DNA of 64,000 bases. Source: an uncultured Erysipelotrichaceae bacterium (GTDB lineage: Bacteria > Bacillota_I > Bacilli_A > Erysipelotrichales > Erysipelotrichaceae). Of the stretch, positions 1 through 7,747 are shown piece by piece. The notes under the pieces are model-generated. The model saw only the letters and a program-made list of their open reading frames with translations. It did no database searches and was not told the DNA's origin. The DNA is taken from NCBI GenBank assembly GCA_902793635.1, contig CADBEA010000003.1, positions 22,957-86,956 on the forward strand, given 5' to 3'. The first letter of the stretch is position 1. The number at the start of each line of letters is the position of its first letter. Both the position numbers and the translations under genes were made by a program.

Positions 1-931
1 CCCTTAGCAGGACAATACCCGCCAGCAGGGCAATCAGTCCGCCGATGCACAGACCCATCATCGGCCATTTCAGATCGGTATGATCACTGGTATCCGGCGG
101 TTCCGTAAACCGGTTGCGGATCGTGAACACAGTCGTCTGATCTTCATAGGATACTTTATAGCCATCCGGAACTTTGACTTCCCGGACTGAATACCTGGCA
201 TTCTTTTCACCCATCCAGGTATATGACCAGTTATTGGAACTGTTCAGGACAACTGTTTCAACGACAGTATTGTTTTTCAGGATCTGCACTTCCAGACTGG
301 CCGGACGCTTCTTTCCTTCACCGTCATTGACCCAGACTTTCAGAACCCGGTACTCACGCGGCGGGATCTGTTCCTTTTTGTATTTCATGTTGACTTCATA
401 GTCATAGAACCATTCTTCCGTATCACCGATATACGGAATCTTCCCGTCGGAAATATTGGTCGGCACACTGATCAGCATCGGCAGTGTGTAATACAGATCA
501 TTGTCCACTTCGATCGGATCCGACAGGACCAGATACAGACCGACCGGCAGATCAGCGGCAACACACTGTTCACCGCTGTTCGTGAAGGTCACATCCGGTT
601 CAATACTGTCACCCGGAACGATACCGGCCAGTGTCTTGGCGGTTTCGGCCCAGACTGCCTGGGAAGTTGAACCGTCATACGGTTCGCGGTCTTCGACATT
701 CACGGTGATCTGATCGGCATACGGTGCGAACTTCGGCGTCAGTGTAAAGACCATTGTCTTATCCGCATCAGCGACCTTGTAGAACCTGAGTTCCGCACCT
801 TCCGGCGGATAACCGGTCAGTGTCACCGTGCCGGTCTTTGTCACGTCGACCTCCGCCATCGCGAATACCGGCAGGATACACAAGATCATCGACAGCAATA
901 TCATGGGTATTGTTTTAATATATCGTTTCAT
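1..931 (-). CDS. Cna-B type surface protein, 3' end outside window
   Basis: The first 310 codons are visible; the stop lies beyond base 1. The start ATG at 931 follows a GGGGGA ribosome site. A signal peptide (MKRYIKTIPMILLSM..., cleavage probably after FAMA) leads into a beta-sandwich region of pilin style. A Cna-B-like domain follows at about residues 195-280 (start LKVWVNDGEGKKRPASLEV, end of the Y-EDQTTVFTIRN type). The tail has PDTSD, a hydrophobic helix and the beginning of a positive end, so only a few residues are missing. It is probably an exported, wall- or membrane-anchored stalk or adhesin. The same KVWND...KKRPASL and PDTSD patterns recur in the protein at 52860-55829. No sortase gene is in the window. 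The family call is firm; the ligand is unknown. Confidence 0.8.
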   Translation of the reverse strand, partial: MKRYIKTIPMILLSMILCILPVFAMAEVDVTKTGTVTLTGYPPEGAELRFYKVADADKTMVFTLTPKFAPYADQITVNVEDREPYDGSTSQAVWAETAKTLAGIVPGDSIEPDVTFTNSGEQCVAADLPVGLYLVLSDPIEVDNDLYYTLPMLISVPTNISDGKIPYIGDTEEWFYDYEVNMKYKKEQIPPREYRVLKVWVNDGEGKKRPASLEVQILKNNTVVETVVLNSSNNWSYTWMGEKNARYSVREVKVPDGYKVSYEDQTTVFTIRNRFTEPPDTSDHTDLKWPMMGLCIGGLIALLAGIVLLR

Positions 932-952
932 GCGTCATTCCCCCAACGAACT

Positions 953-974
953 GTATGATCAAAAACGATCATAC
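953..974. repeat. Perfect inverted repeat in the leader of the Cna-B gene
   Basis: GTATGATC at 953-960 pairs with GATCATAC at 967-974 around a six-base spacer. It lies 22-43 bases upstream of the start codon at 931, so it could be an mRNA hairpin or a protein operator. No T-run follows it on the minus strand, so it is not a standard terminator. Confidence 0.5.
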
Positions 975-1110
975 GGCATGATACTCTCTCAGAAAATACC
1001 GGTTTATGGCATTTCTCTATTATAATAGCCTAATTCGGCCTTCTCTGACATAACCTTTCACGGTAATTCTCGATGTCCCGGATACTTCGCAGGCTTTTTT
1101 ACATTAAAGA

Positions 1111-1141
1111 TTTACAAAAGAATCTTTATTATGTTTATAAT
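1111..1141 (+). promoter_or_regulatory. Promoter of the small repeat protein
   Basis: A TATAAT box at 1136-1141 and a TTTACA/TTACAA box at 1111-1117 are spaced 18-19 bases apart, slightly long. The start codon lies 34 bases downstream of the -10. Confidence 0.55.
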
Positions 1142-1175
1142 GATAATAATCATTTGAGTAATGGAGGAAAAAATA

Positions 1176-1565
1176 ATGTCCGAAAACAAAGATCTGCTGC
1201 AGCAGGCTGAAGAAGCTGTTAAAAAAGTAGAAGATGCAGGCGAAAACGTAGTCGAAAAGGTCAAGGAAATGGACCTCGTCGAATCCGCTAAGGATGCGGC
1301 TGACAAGGCTGTAACATCTCTGAAGTCTACCTTCCTCGGTGAAGACGGCAAATTCGACAAAGAAGATGTTGACCGTCTGGCAGCTTCCGCCAAGGAAACA
1401 GCTGACAAGGCAGTTGAATCCGTCAAGAATTCCTCTGTCGGCAAAGCTGTCCTCGGTGAAGACGGCAAGTTCGACAAGGAAGACGTTGACCGCCTCACAG
1501 CTTCCGCCAAGGACGCTGCCGAGAATGTCGTCAATACCGTCAAGAACTTCTTCAACAAGGAATAA
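1176..1565 (+). CDS. Small helical protein with a duplicated 39-codon unit
   Basis: 129 residues. The ATG at 1176 is preferred over the in-frame ATG at 1161 because the bases just after 1161 form the ribosome site GGAGG (1163-1167), eight bases before 1176. The protein is highly charged, lacks a signal peptide and looks like a chain of amphipathic helices rich in Lys, Glu, Ala and Val. Two copies of LGEDGKFDKEDVDRL followed by an (A/T)ASAK helix lie at about residues 54-87 and 93-126. The DGKFDKED part resembles the second half of an EF-hand or dockerin loop, but the acidic residues of the first half are missing, so calcium binding is doubtful. It has its own promoter and terminator and is monocistronic. 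The lack of Cys, His and Trp suggests a structural or stress-type protein; no named family was recognised. Confidence 0.75.
   Translation: MSENKDLLQQAEEAVKKVEDAGENVVEKVKEMDLVESAKDAADKAVTSLKSTFLGEDGKFDKEDVDRLAASAKETADKAVESVKNSSVGKAVLGEDGKFDKEDVDRLTASAKDAAENVVNTVKNFFNKE
1334..1517 (+). repeat. Direct repeat inside the small helical protein gene
   Basis: The stretch starting CCTCGGTGAAGACGGCAA at 1334 recurs at 1451, a period of 117 bases or 39 codons. About 67 bases match, with mostly third-position differences. This points to an in-frame duplication kept under selection. Confidence 0.75.
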
Positions 1566-1573
1566 CAAAAATG

Positions 1574-1605
1574 AGAAACGGCACATCGGTGCTGTTTCTT
1601 TTTTT
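1574..1605 (+). terminator. Intrinsic terminator after the small helical protein
   Basis: The stem AGAAACGGCAC / GTGCTGTTTCT has 11 pairs with one G-U, a four-base loop, and is followed by seven T. Confidence 0.85.
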
Positions 1606-1610
1606 ATCTT

Positions 1611-1619
1611 TGTTAAAAT
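1611..1619 (+). promoter_or_regulatory. Extended -10 element directly before the ydcF-type gene
   Basis: TGTTAAAAT fits the TGnTATAAT pattern with one change. It ends six bases before the ATG at 1626, and no purine-rich ribosome site lies in between. If used, it would give an almost leaderless transcript. No good -35 box was seen. Confidence 0.4.
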
Positions 1620-1625
1620 AGTGAT

Positions 1626-2651
1626 ATGAGTGTTACTTTTGAACGAGTTTATTTCATCCTCATGGCTCTGAGTGGCCTGGTGTTTGTCATTTCCATGATC
1701 CGGGATATCAGAAGATTCCGCAACGGACTCTATCTTCTGTTGTTTTTACTGCTGCTCAGTTTCTATATTCTCATTTATTATGCCCCGACCCAGTACGGCT
1801 CCTTTGTCGCCCTGATCTATTCCCTGCTTGTCGTCTTTCTGGTTGTCATTGTGCCGATCCTGCTCATCATCAACGGTTTTGTGATGATCGTGCGGGAAGG
1901 GAAAAGTCTGGCCAATCTGCTGTCTTTGCTGTTTGGGATTTTCATACTGGGCGGCGAGATGGTTCTGCTGTGGGGCATCCGGATGACCGGATCGGACAGT
2001 ACCCTGCTCCATGTCATCCTGATTATGCTGGGATACGCGGTATTCTATGCCTCGATGATCTTCCTGGCCTTCCTGTTCTACACCTGGACCATCAAACTGA
2101 TTCCGCGCCGTTCCAATTTCAATTATGTCATTGTCCTCGGAGCCGGCCTGATCAACGGTGAAACCGTCTCCAAGCTGCTCTCCGACCGTCTGGACAAAGG
2201 CATCAAGGTATATGAGCGTTCCCTGTCCGACTGCAAGATCATCTGTTCCGGCGGCCAGGGACCGGACGAAAAAGTCTCGGAAGCGGAAGCGATGAAGCGC
2301 TACCTGCTGTCCCAGGGCATTGACGAAAAGGACATTCTGAAAGAAGACCGCTCCACTGACACGATGGAGAATCTTACCAACTGCAAGGAAATCATCAACA
2401 GCCGCAAAGGCAATCATTATACCGCCATCGTCACTTCCGGCTACCATGTCTTAAGAGCCATGATCTACTCGCGCCGCATTGACTTCGAAGCCACCGGCAT
2501 CGGTGCCCACACCGCTTTCTATTACTGGCCGAGCGCCATGATCCGGGAATACGCGGCATTGGTCAAGTACTACTATGCGCCGTATTTCATCGGTCTCTTC
2601 GTTACCGAATTCCTGCTGTTTGAACTGCTGTACAGAAATATAGCCCACTGA
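1626..2651 (+). CDS. YdcF/SanA-family (DUF218) membrane protein
   Basis: 341 residues. About five membrane helices fill residues 5-155. A soluble DUF218 domain then starts near residue 167 with VIVLGAGLINGE and continues with CSGGQGPDE near 205, EAEAMKRYL, the D-RSTDTMENL block and VTSGYHVLRA. A final hydrophobic helix sits near 320-335. This is the layout of Gram-positive YdcF-like proteins, which are linked to envelope functions; the enzymatic reaction of the family is not settled. The gene has no clear ribosome site (see the element at 1611-1619). It converges on kdpE with a four-base gap. Confidence 0.85.
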   Translation: MSVTFERVYFILMALSGLVFVISMIRDIRRFRNGLYLLLFLLLLSFYILIYYAPTQYGSFVALIYSLLVVFLVVIVPILLIINGFVMIVREGKSLANLLSLLFGIFILGGEMVLLWGIRMTGSDSTLLHVILIMLGYAVFYASMIFLAFLFYTWTIKLIPRRSNFNYVIVLGAGLINGETVSKLLSDRLDKGIKVYERSLSDCKIICSGGQGPDEKVSEAEAMKRYLLSQGIDEKDILKEDRSTDTMENLTNCKEIINSRKGNHYTAIVTSGYHVLRAMIYSRRIDFEATGIGAHTAFYYWPSAMIREYAALVKYYYAPYFIGLFVTEFLLFELLYRNIAH

Positions 2652-2665
2652 TTGCTCAGCGGGCT
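2642..2665. terminator. Shared hairpin between converging genes
   Basis: AGCCCACTGA / TCAGCGGGCT forms a ten-position stem with one A-C mismatch and a TTGC loop. It overlaps both 3' ends. The T-rich tails are weak (GTGTCTTTT on plus, TATATTTC on minus), so termination is likely but not certain. Confidence 0.5.
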
Positions 2666-3363
2666 GTGTCTTTTCGGATCATCTGATAACCGATACCGAT
2701 ATGGGTCCGGATGAGGTCTTCCCCTTCCGGATCTTTTTTTAGTTTGCGCCGCAGAGCTGTCATATAGACACGCAGTGAGACGATATCCGATTCCATGCCG
2801 TTGCCCCAGATGTGGTCAATGATATAGGAATGGGTCAGGACTTTGCCGACATTGCGGGCCAGCAGACTCAGCAGTTTGTATTCCATTGCTGTCAGACGTA
2901 TCTCCTCACCGTCGAGAGATACGACATTGGAGGCATAGTCGATCGTCAGCGGTCCGTTGTGGAAGACGGCCTTCTCGTCTGCCTTGCTTGCGATATAGGT
3001 CATCCGCCGCTGGGCTGCCCGGATCCTGGCCAGCAGTTCCTCGATCGAGAACGGCTTGGTCAGGTAGTCGTCAGCGCCGCTGTCGAGAGCCATGATCTTG
3101 TCACTGTCTTCGCCTCGCGCGCTGATGATAATGATCATTGCGGAAGACCAGGAACGGACCGCCTTGATGATTTCGATGCCGTCAATGTCAGGCAGCCCGA
3201 GATCCAGCAGGATCATATCCGGCTGATGGGAAGCGCACAACGAGATCGCTTCATTGCCTCCCGATGCGGTGATATAGGAATATTCATGAATCTTCAGAGT
3301 GGTCGTGATCAGGTTCATGACCGAGCGGTCATCCTCTACGACCAGGATCTTGAAATCACTCAT
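2656..3363 (-). CDS. kdpE: KdpE-like response regulator (OmpR family)
   Basis: 235 residues. The receiver domain (1-120) has the acidic pair E10/D11/D12, the phospho-acceptor D54 in LLDLGLPD, and K103 in LTKPFS. The C-terminal winged helix (about 135-230) ends in HIGIGYQMI, as in OmpR/KdpE proteins. It overlaps the 3' end of the sensor kinase gene by eight bases, so the two are translationally coupled. It probably binds DNA to adjust potassium transport in response to turgor or potassium. The immediate neighbours are Ktr genes rather than kdpFABC, so its target here is inferred to be ktrBA or a distant locus. Confidence 0.9.
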   Translation of the reverse strand: MSDFKILVVEDDRSVMNLITTTLKIHEYSYITASGGNEAISLCASHQPDMILLDLGLPDIDGIEIIKAVRSWSSAMIIIISARGEDSDKIMALDSGADDYLTKPFSIEELLARIRAAQRRMTYIASKADEKAVFHNGPLTIDYASNVVSLDGEEIRLTAMEYKLLSLLARNVGKVLTHSYIIDHIWGNGMESDIVSLRVYMTALRRKLKKDPEGEDLIRTHIGIGYQMIRKDTAR

Positions 3364-5344
3364 AGATATTGACCTCCTTTGCGTTCAGCGAGAATCGGAA
3401 GATGGCTCCCTGCGGTTTGTTGTCCAGTACCTCAATGGTATTGCCGTGCGCGGTGATGATCATCTGGCAGAGGTCGAGGCCGAGGCCCATACTGCGGTAG
3501 CTGTCAGCCAGCGGATGCGATCCGGTATAGAACAGTTCGAAGACGTGCTCCTTGTCCTGATCGCTTATGCCCTTGCCGAAATCTTCGACACTGATCCAGA
3601 TCTTATCGCCCTCTTTGACACGCCGCAGGATAATCTTTGTGCCGGCCGGTGTGTATTTGACGGCATTGGAAAGCAGATTGATCAGTACCTGCAGGATCAT
3701 CTTGGTATCCATTTCCGCGAAGCATGGTTCATCGTCATTGATACACTCGATCGGATGTTCCTTGGAACGGATCAGCCGCACGCTTTCGGCAATGACGTCA
3801 TCGACGTTCTCGACGGTCAGATTCAGATAATGACTGTTTTCCAGACGGGTCATGACAAGAATGTTTTCCATCTGTTCCCGCAGCCATTCCGAATCGTCCA
3901 TCAAATCAGCATAGATCTTCGCCCGGTCTTCTTCACTCAGCACCGCTTCGTTTTCCGCCAGAGTGGATGCGTTGCCGTAAATGGATGTCAGCGGCGTGCG
4001 CAGATCGTGGGAAAGCGAGCGAAGCAGACCTGCCCGCAGACGTTCGTTTTCGGCGGCGATTTCCGCCGCTCTTCTTTCCTGAACCATGCGGCTGTTGTCC
4101 AGTGCCATGGTGAATTCATGCAGGATCGACAGCAGAATCGTGTTCTCAAATTCCGTGAACGGTCCTTTTTTCATGTCGATACCGATGACGCCGTACTGGT
4201 TCTCACCGGTATGAATGCTGAGATAACGATACCGGAAATTACCGTAATGGGATGTGAAGGCACCGGAATGATGACGGTTTTCCAGCGTCCACAGCACGGC
4301 TTCCTTTTCGCTGTCCAGCAGACTCTGGTCGATTTCCTTTCCTTCCGACGCGTAGATGTCTTCCGCTTTGTCAGCGCTGGTGCCGCGGTAGAAAAGAACC
4401 GTACGGTTAAGCAGATGCACCAGCTGCATGCAGGTGATGCGGATGATTTCGTCCGTGCCGGTCACCCGCTCCAGCTGGTTGGATGTATCGAGAAGCACTT
4501 TGGCCTGATAGGCATTCTCCGCTGAAGTGCGGGCAATGTCCTTCATGCGGCTGGTCAGGGAACTGGTGATCAACGCGGCCATGACGGACAGCAGATAGGT
4601 GAGCAGATATTCGGTTTCATAGACCAGCAGCGTGAAACGGGGCTCGATGAACAGGAAATTGAACAGCAGGATATACAGAATGGCGGCCAGAATACCGTAC
4701 AGCCGGTGTGATGTCAGCAGCGAGGCAATCAGTACGCCGAGGATATAAATGGTAATGATGTTGGCATTGCTGAAACGCGAAGCATAGAACAAGTACGAAA
4801 CGCCCGTGGCCAGCGCCATGATGATCAGCACGCACAAAAAGTCCCGCAGGTTCCATTGCGGCAGATTTCCTTTCTTCTCCAGCTGCGGATAGGAGGATGC
4901 ACGGCTGTCGGGAATGATATGAATATCCACTTCCGGCAGATAATTGATCAGCTGCTCAGAAATGTTTTTCCGATACTGCAGAATATGGGCCGGCGCGGTA
5001 TAGCCGAGAAACAGATCGGTCGTGTTGACGCGCTTGGCATATTCGGAAATGGTCAGAGCCAGGTCGCTGCTCTGGGCGGTCTGGATCTCAAAGCCGAGGT
5101 CTCTGGCATACTGCATGTTCTCGAACAGTTTGGAGCCGGGCGGAATCTCGCCGATCGTTTCGCTGACATAGAGAGCGATGGCGTTGACATCTTCGCGGAT
5201 CAGCCTGGACGCGGCATGAATGACTCGCTGGTTGCTTGGCGACGCAGAAAGGCAGACCAGGATACTGGTCTGCTTGTTGTTTCTGTTTTCCGGCGCCGTT
5301 TTCTTCATAAGGTCTGATTCGGGTTCTGATCCCCTTTTTTTCAT
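3356..5344 (-). CDS. kdpD: Short KdpD-like sensor histidine kinase without the N-terminal KdpD domain
   Basis: 662 residues against roughly 890 in full-length KdpD. It begins almost directly with the universal-stress-protein-like domain (about 25-150), so the conserved ~200-residue cytoplasmic KdpD domain with its Walker motifs is absent. Next come four membrane helices (DUF4118, about 170-275) and a GAF-like region (290-420). The HisKA domain has His near 445 in SLSHDLRTP. The ATPase domain shows INLLSNAVKYTP, DFGKGI and GLGLDL. No good ribosome site precedes the ATG at 5344; an internal ATG at 5308 is possible but no better. It partners with the overlapping KdpE and lies 92 bases downstream of ktrA on the same strand. 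Confidence 0.88.
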   Translation of the reverse strand: MKKRGSEPESDLMKKTAPENRNNKQTSILVCLSASPSNQRVIHAASRLIREDVNAIALYVSETIGEIPPGSKLFENMQYARDLGFEIQTAQSSDLALTISEYAKRVNTTDLFLGYTAPAHILQYRKNISEQLINYLPEVDIHIIPDSRASSYPQLEKKGNLPQWNLRDFLCVLIIMALATGVSYLFYASRFSNANIITIYILGVLIASLLTSHRLYGILAAILYILLFNFLFIEPRFTLLVYETEYLLTYLLSVMAALITSSLTSRMKDIARTSAENAYQAKVLLDTSNQLERVTGTDEIIRITCMQLVHLLNRTVLFYRGTSADKAEDIYASEGKEIDQSLLDSEKEAVLWTLENRHHSGAFTSHYGNFRYRYLSIHTGENQYGVIGIDMKKGPFTEFENTILLSILHEFTMALDNSRMVQERRAAEIAAENERLRAGLLRSLSHDLRTPLTSIYGNASTLAENEAVLSEEDRAKIYADLMDDSEWLREQMENILVMTRLENSHYLNLTVENVDDVIAESVRLIRSKEHPIECINDDEPCFAEMDTKMILQVLINLLSNAVKYTPAGTKIILRRVKEGDKIWISVEDFGKGISDQDKEHVFELFYTGSHPLADSYRSMGLGLDLCQMIITAHGNTIEVLDNKPQGAIFRFSLNAKEVNIYE

Positions 5345-5436
5345 TCATTTCTGAACAATGGGGAATCTGTCTTTATCATACACCTCAATTGTACGGGCCT
5401 GGCGTTTCAGATATTGAATATTGCTGTCGCTTATCT

Positions 5437-6081
5437 TCAGAGATAGAAAATCTTCTGAATGTCATCGTGTTTGCCGAGCACCAGCATGTTCTGGCCGTAA
5501 TGCAGGACCGTGTCGATGCTGATGTTGAAATCCATGCGCTGGCGCTTGATGCCGAGAATATTAATGTTGTATTTCTTACGCACGTTCAGCTCACCGACCC
5601 GTTTGCCGTCCCAGTGCTGCGGTACCGCAACTTCGATAATGGAATAACCGTCCATCAGTTCGATATAGTTGGAAATGTTGTCCGAACTGTAGCGGATCGC
5701 CGTCCAGCTGCCCAGCTGCCGTTCCGGGAAGACGACAGCGGCAGCGCCGTTACGCAAAAGGAATTTTTCCTGGGACGCGGTCGTGGCACGGGCAATGATC
5801 TTTTTCGCTCCCAGCTCATCGAGCAGGAACGTCGTTTCCAGCGACGCCAGGAAGTCATCGCCGATGGCGACGATACAGAGATCATAATCGGTTACACCGA
5901 TGGAAGCCATGAACGCCGGATCAGTGGAATCACCGATCTGGGCGTTGGAGGCATAGGGCAGGATCTTGTTGATCCGCTCTTCGTCCTTGTCAACGACCAT
6001 GGTCTGATGACCCATATCATGCAGTTTGATCGTTGTATAGCGGCCGAATCTTCCGGCGCCGATTACCAGTATGTTTTTCAT
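5437..6081 (-). CDS. ktrA: KtrA/TrkA-type potassium channel gating subunit
   Basis: 214 residues, the usual KtrA length. The RCK_N Rossmann domain starts ILVIGAGRFGRY, with the acidic end of beta-2 in VVDKDEE for NAD(H)/ATP binding. A RCK_C domain occupies about 135-214; in Firmicute KtrA proteins this domain can bind c-di-AMP (family knowledge). It forms the cytoplasmic ring that gates KtrB. It lies 14 bases behind ktrB with a strong AAAGGAGA ribosome site. Confidence 0.92.
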   Translation of the reverse strand: MKNILVIGAGRFGRYTTIKLHDMGHQTMVVDKDEERINKILPYASNAQIGDSTDPAFMASIGVTDYDLCIVAIGDDFLASLETTFLLDELGAKKIIARATTASQEKFLLRNGAAAVVFPERQLGSWTAIRYSSDNISNYIELMDGYSIIEVAVPQHWDGKRVGELNVRKKYNINILGIKRQRMDFNISIDTVLHYGQNMLVLGKHDDIQKIFYL

Positions 6082-6095
6082 TTAAACTCTCCTTT

Positions 6096-7436
6096 TTATC
6101 CGACAGTCAGTTTTTCAACCGGCATTTTACTCGTTTCTTTTTTGGTCAGGGATACCATGGCATACGTCAGAGTCAGACCGCCGACACGGCCGATGTACAT
6201 AAAGCAGATCAGAACGATCCTGCTCAGAGCGGAAAGGCCCGGGGTAATACCGGTCGTCAGTCCGACGGTGCCAAGTGCGGAGGCACATTCGAACATGACC
6301 GGCAGCACCGGCAGATCCTCCGCGAAAGACAGAATGAACGTACCGCTCAGCAGCAGTACCAGATAGAGAACGAACAATGTATAGGCATTGTGGATCGCGT
6401 CAGTTTCAATACGGCGTCTCGCGAAATTGGTATTCTCGCGGCCTTTCATATATGTCCTTGCCGAAAGGACAATGACTGCGACGGTCGTCAGTTTCATACC
6501 ACCGGCGGTGGAGCCTGGCGCGCCGCCGATCATCATTAACATGATCGTCAGCAGCAGACTCGCTTCGTGCATCGAACCGTAGTCCGCGGTATTGAAACCG
6601 GCAGTACGCGGCGTTACGGTCTGGAACCAGGACATCAGGATCCTGTCCTTCAGCGGTGCATTGGCAAATTCCAGGAAGAAAAAATAGATAAACGGAATCG
6701 TCAGCAGGATCGCTGTCGAAACCAGAATCAGTTTGGTCTGCAGACGCAGGCTTTTATAACGGAACTTGTTGGCCAGCAGGTCGCCCCAGGTCAGAAAACC
6801 GGCACCGCCGACGATAATCAGGGCACAGATCACGAAATTGACCCATGGATGGGAAGCGTAGCTGGTCAGCGAAGAAAACGGACCTCTGACACCCATCAGG
6901 TCAAAACCGGCATTGCAGAAAGCCGATATCGAATGAAAGATGGCATAGCCCAGTCCTTTGAGGAAGCCGAAGTCTTTCACGAACACTGGTAACAGCAATA
7001 ATGCGCCGGTTGCCTCAAAGACTACGGTCGCCTTCAGAAAGAACGCTGTGAAGCGGACAATCCCGCCCAGCTGCGGTGCCGATACGGCATCCTGCATGGC
7101 AATTCTCTGCAGCAGTCCGATTCTTTTGCCGGTCAGCAGCATCGTGGCGATAAAAGCCGTAACGACACCCAGGCCGCCGATCTGTATCAGGATCAGGATA
7201 ACCGTTTTGCCAAACAGCGACCACTGTGTCGCCGTATCATATACGACAAGACCGGTCACACAGGCGGCCGACGTCGATGTGAACAGTGCGTTCAGAAAAG
7301 GTACACTCTGATGATTGACACTGGCAGCGGGAAGACACAAAAGGCCCGCGCCTACCAGAATCAGGGCAAAAAAGCCGAGCAGAATGGTACGGAAAGAATT
7401 CATGATATCCTGCAGCTTAATGCGCATTTTCGTCAT
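6096..7436 (-). CDS. ktrB: KtrB/TrkH potassium transporter membrane subunit
   Basis: 446 residues with four repeated M1-P-M2 units. Selectivity-filter-like segments are visible (TSAACVTG, SAFCNAGFD, TPRTAGFN, ASALGTVGLT), and the conserved GG-PGSTAGG stretch is in the third/fourth repeat. It moves potassium (with sodium in Ktr systems) across the membrane and needs KtrA for activity. The start is supported by AAGGAG nine bases upstream. It is first in the potassium operon. Confidence 0.93.
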   Translation of the reverse strand: MTKMRIKLQDIMNSFRTILLGFFALILVGAGLLCLPAASVNHQSVPFLNALFTSTSAACVTGLVVYDTATQWSLFGKTVILILIQIGGLGVVTAFIATMLLTGKRIGLLQRIAMQDAVSAPQLGGIVRFTAFFLKATVVFEATGALLLLPVFVKDFGFLKGLGYAIFHSISAFCNAGFDLMGVRGPFSSLTSYASHPWVNFVICALIIVGGAGFLTWGDLLANKFRYKSLRLQTKLILVSTAILLTIPFIYFFFLEFANAPLKDRILMSWFQTVTPRTAGFNTADYGSMHEASLLLTIMLMMIGGAPGSTAGGMKLTTVAVIVLSARTYMKGRENTNFARRRIETDAIHNAYTLFVLYLVLLLSGTFILSFAEDLPVLPVMFECASALGTVGLTTGITPGLSALSRIVLICFMYIGRVGGLTLTYAMVSLTKKETSKMPVEKLTVG

Positions 7437-7454
7437 AAGAACGCTCCTTCCTAG

Positions 7455-7483
7455 TTTATATTCTGCCTGTGCTGTCGTTAAAA
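7455..7483 (-). promoter_or_regulatory. Probable ktrB promoter
   Basis: A TATAAA box (7460-7455) lies 17 bases from a weak TTTTAA box (7483-7478), just upstream of the ktrB ribosome site. This is the only plausible promoter between ktrB and the terminator at 7520-7553. Confidence 0.4.
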
Positions 7484-7519
7484 AGGGATTAAAGTGACAG
7501 CACGCAGTATTAAAATAAC

Positions 7520-7553
7520 ATTAAAAACACAGATCATGGTCTGTGTTTTTAAT
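7520..7553 (-). terminator. Strong intrinsic terminator, usable on both strands
   Basis: A perfect 14-base stem, ATTAAAAACACAGA / TCTGTGTTTTTAAT, encloses a six-base loop. It starts right after the stop of the GYF_2 gene and insulates it from ktrB. Confidence 0.9.
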
Positions 7554-7554
7554 A

Positions 7555-7746
7555 TTACGCTTCTTTTGGCGGCAGGTACACGGAATAGATGGACTTTCCG
7601 ACATTCAGCCAGGCGTCGAGATATGACATCCAGATATAGTCCCTCTCTTCCAGAATACCGTGACGGATCAGGGAAATGATCTCGGCATCCGTATAAGGAC
7701 CGTATTTCTTTCTGTCAGGTTTCATATAATACCAGACTTTTTCCAT
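7555..7746 (-). CDS. GYF_2 (DUF4339) domain mini-protein
   Basis: 63 residues forming a single domain: WYYMKPDRKKYGPYTDAEIISLI, then a W-x-x-Y/W core and YSVYLPP at the end. This matches the GYF_2 fold, a module generally thought to bind proline-rich peptides. The gene starts one base after the stop of the XRE/RCC1 gene, so the two are almost certainly translated together. The partner has proline-rich linker stretches (VLPPVST, FITPPAEE), which makes a direct interaction reasonable but unproven. It has no signal peptide or membrane helix. Confidence 0.8.
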   Translation of the reverse strand: MEKVWYYMKPDRKKYGPYTDAEIISLIRHGILEERDYIWMSYLDAWLNVGKSIYSVYLPPKEA

Positions 7747-7747
7747 C

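Noticed and set aside
1104..1586. Antisense reading frames of 148-160 codons over the small helical protein
   Set aside because: They arise from the repeated, GC-biased codons of the plus-strand gene, which has its own promoter, ribosome site and terminator.
3299..4525. Plus-strand frame of 408 codons opposite the kdpD gene
   Set aside because: It is the shadow of a well-recognised kinase gene and has no ribosome site or family features.
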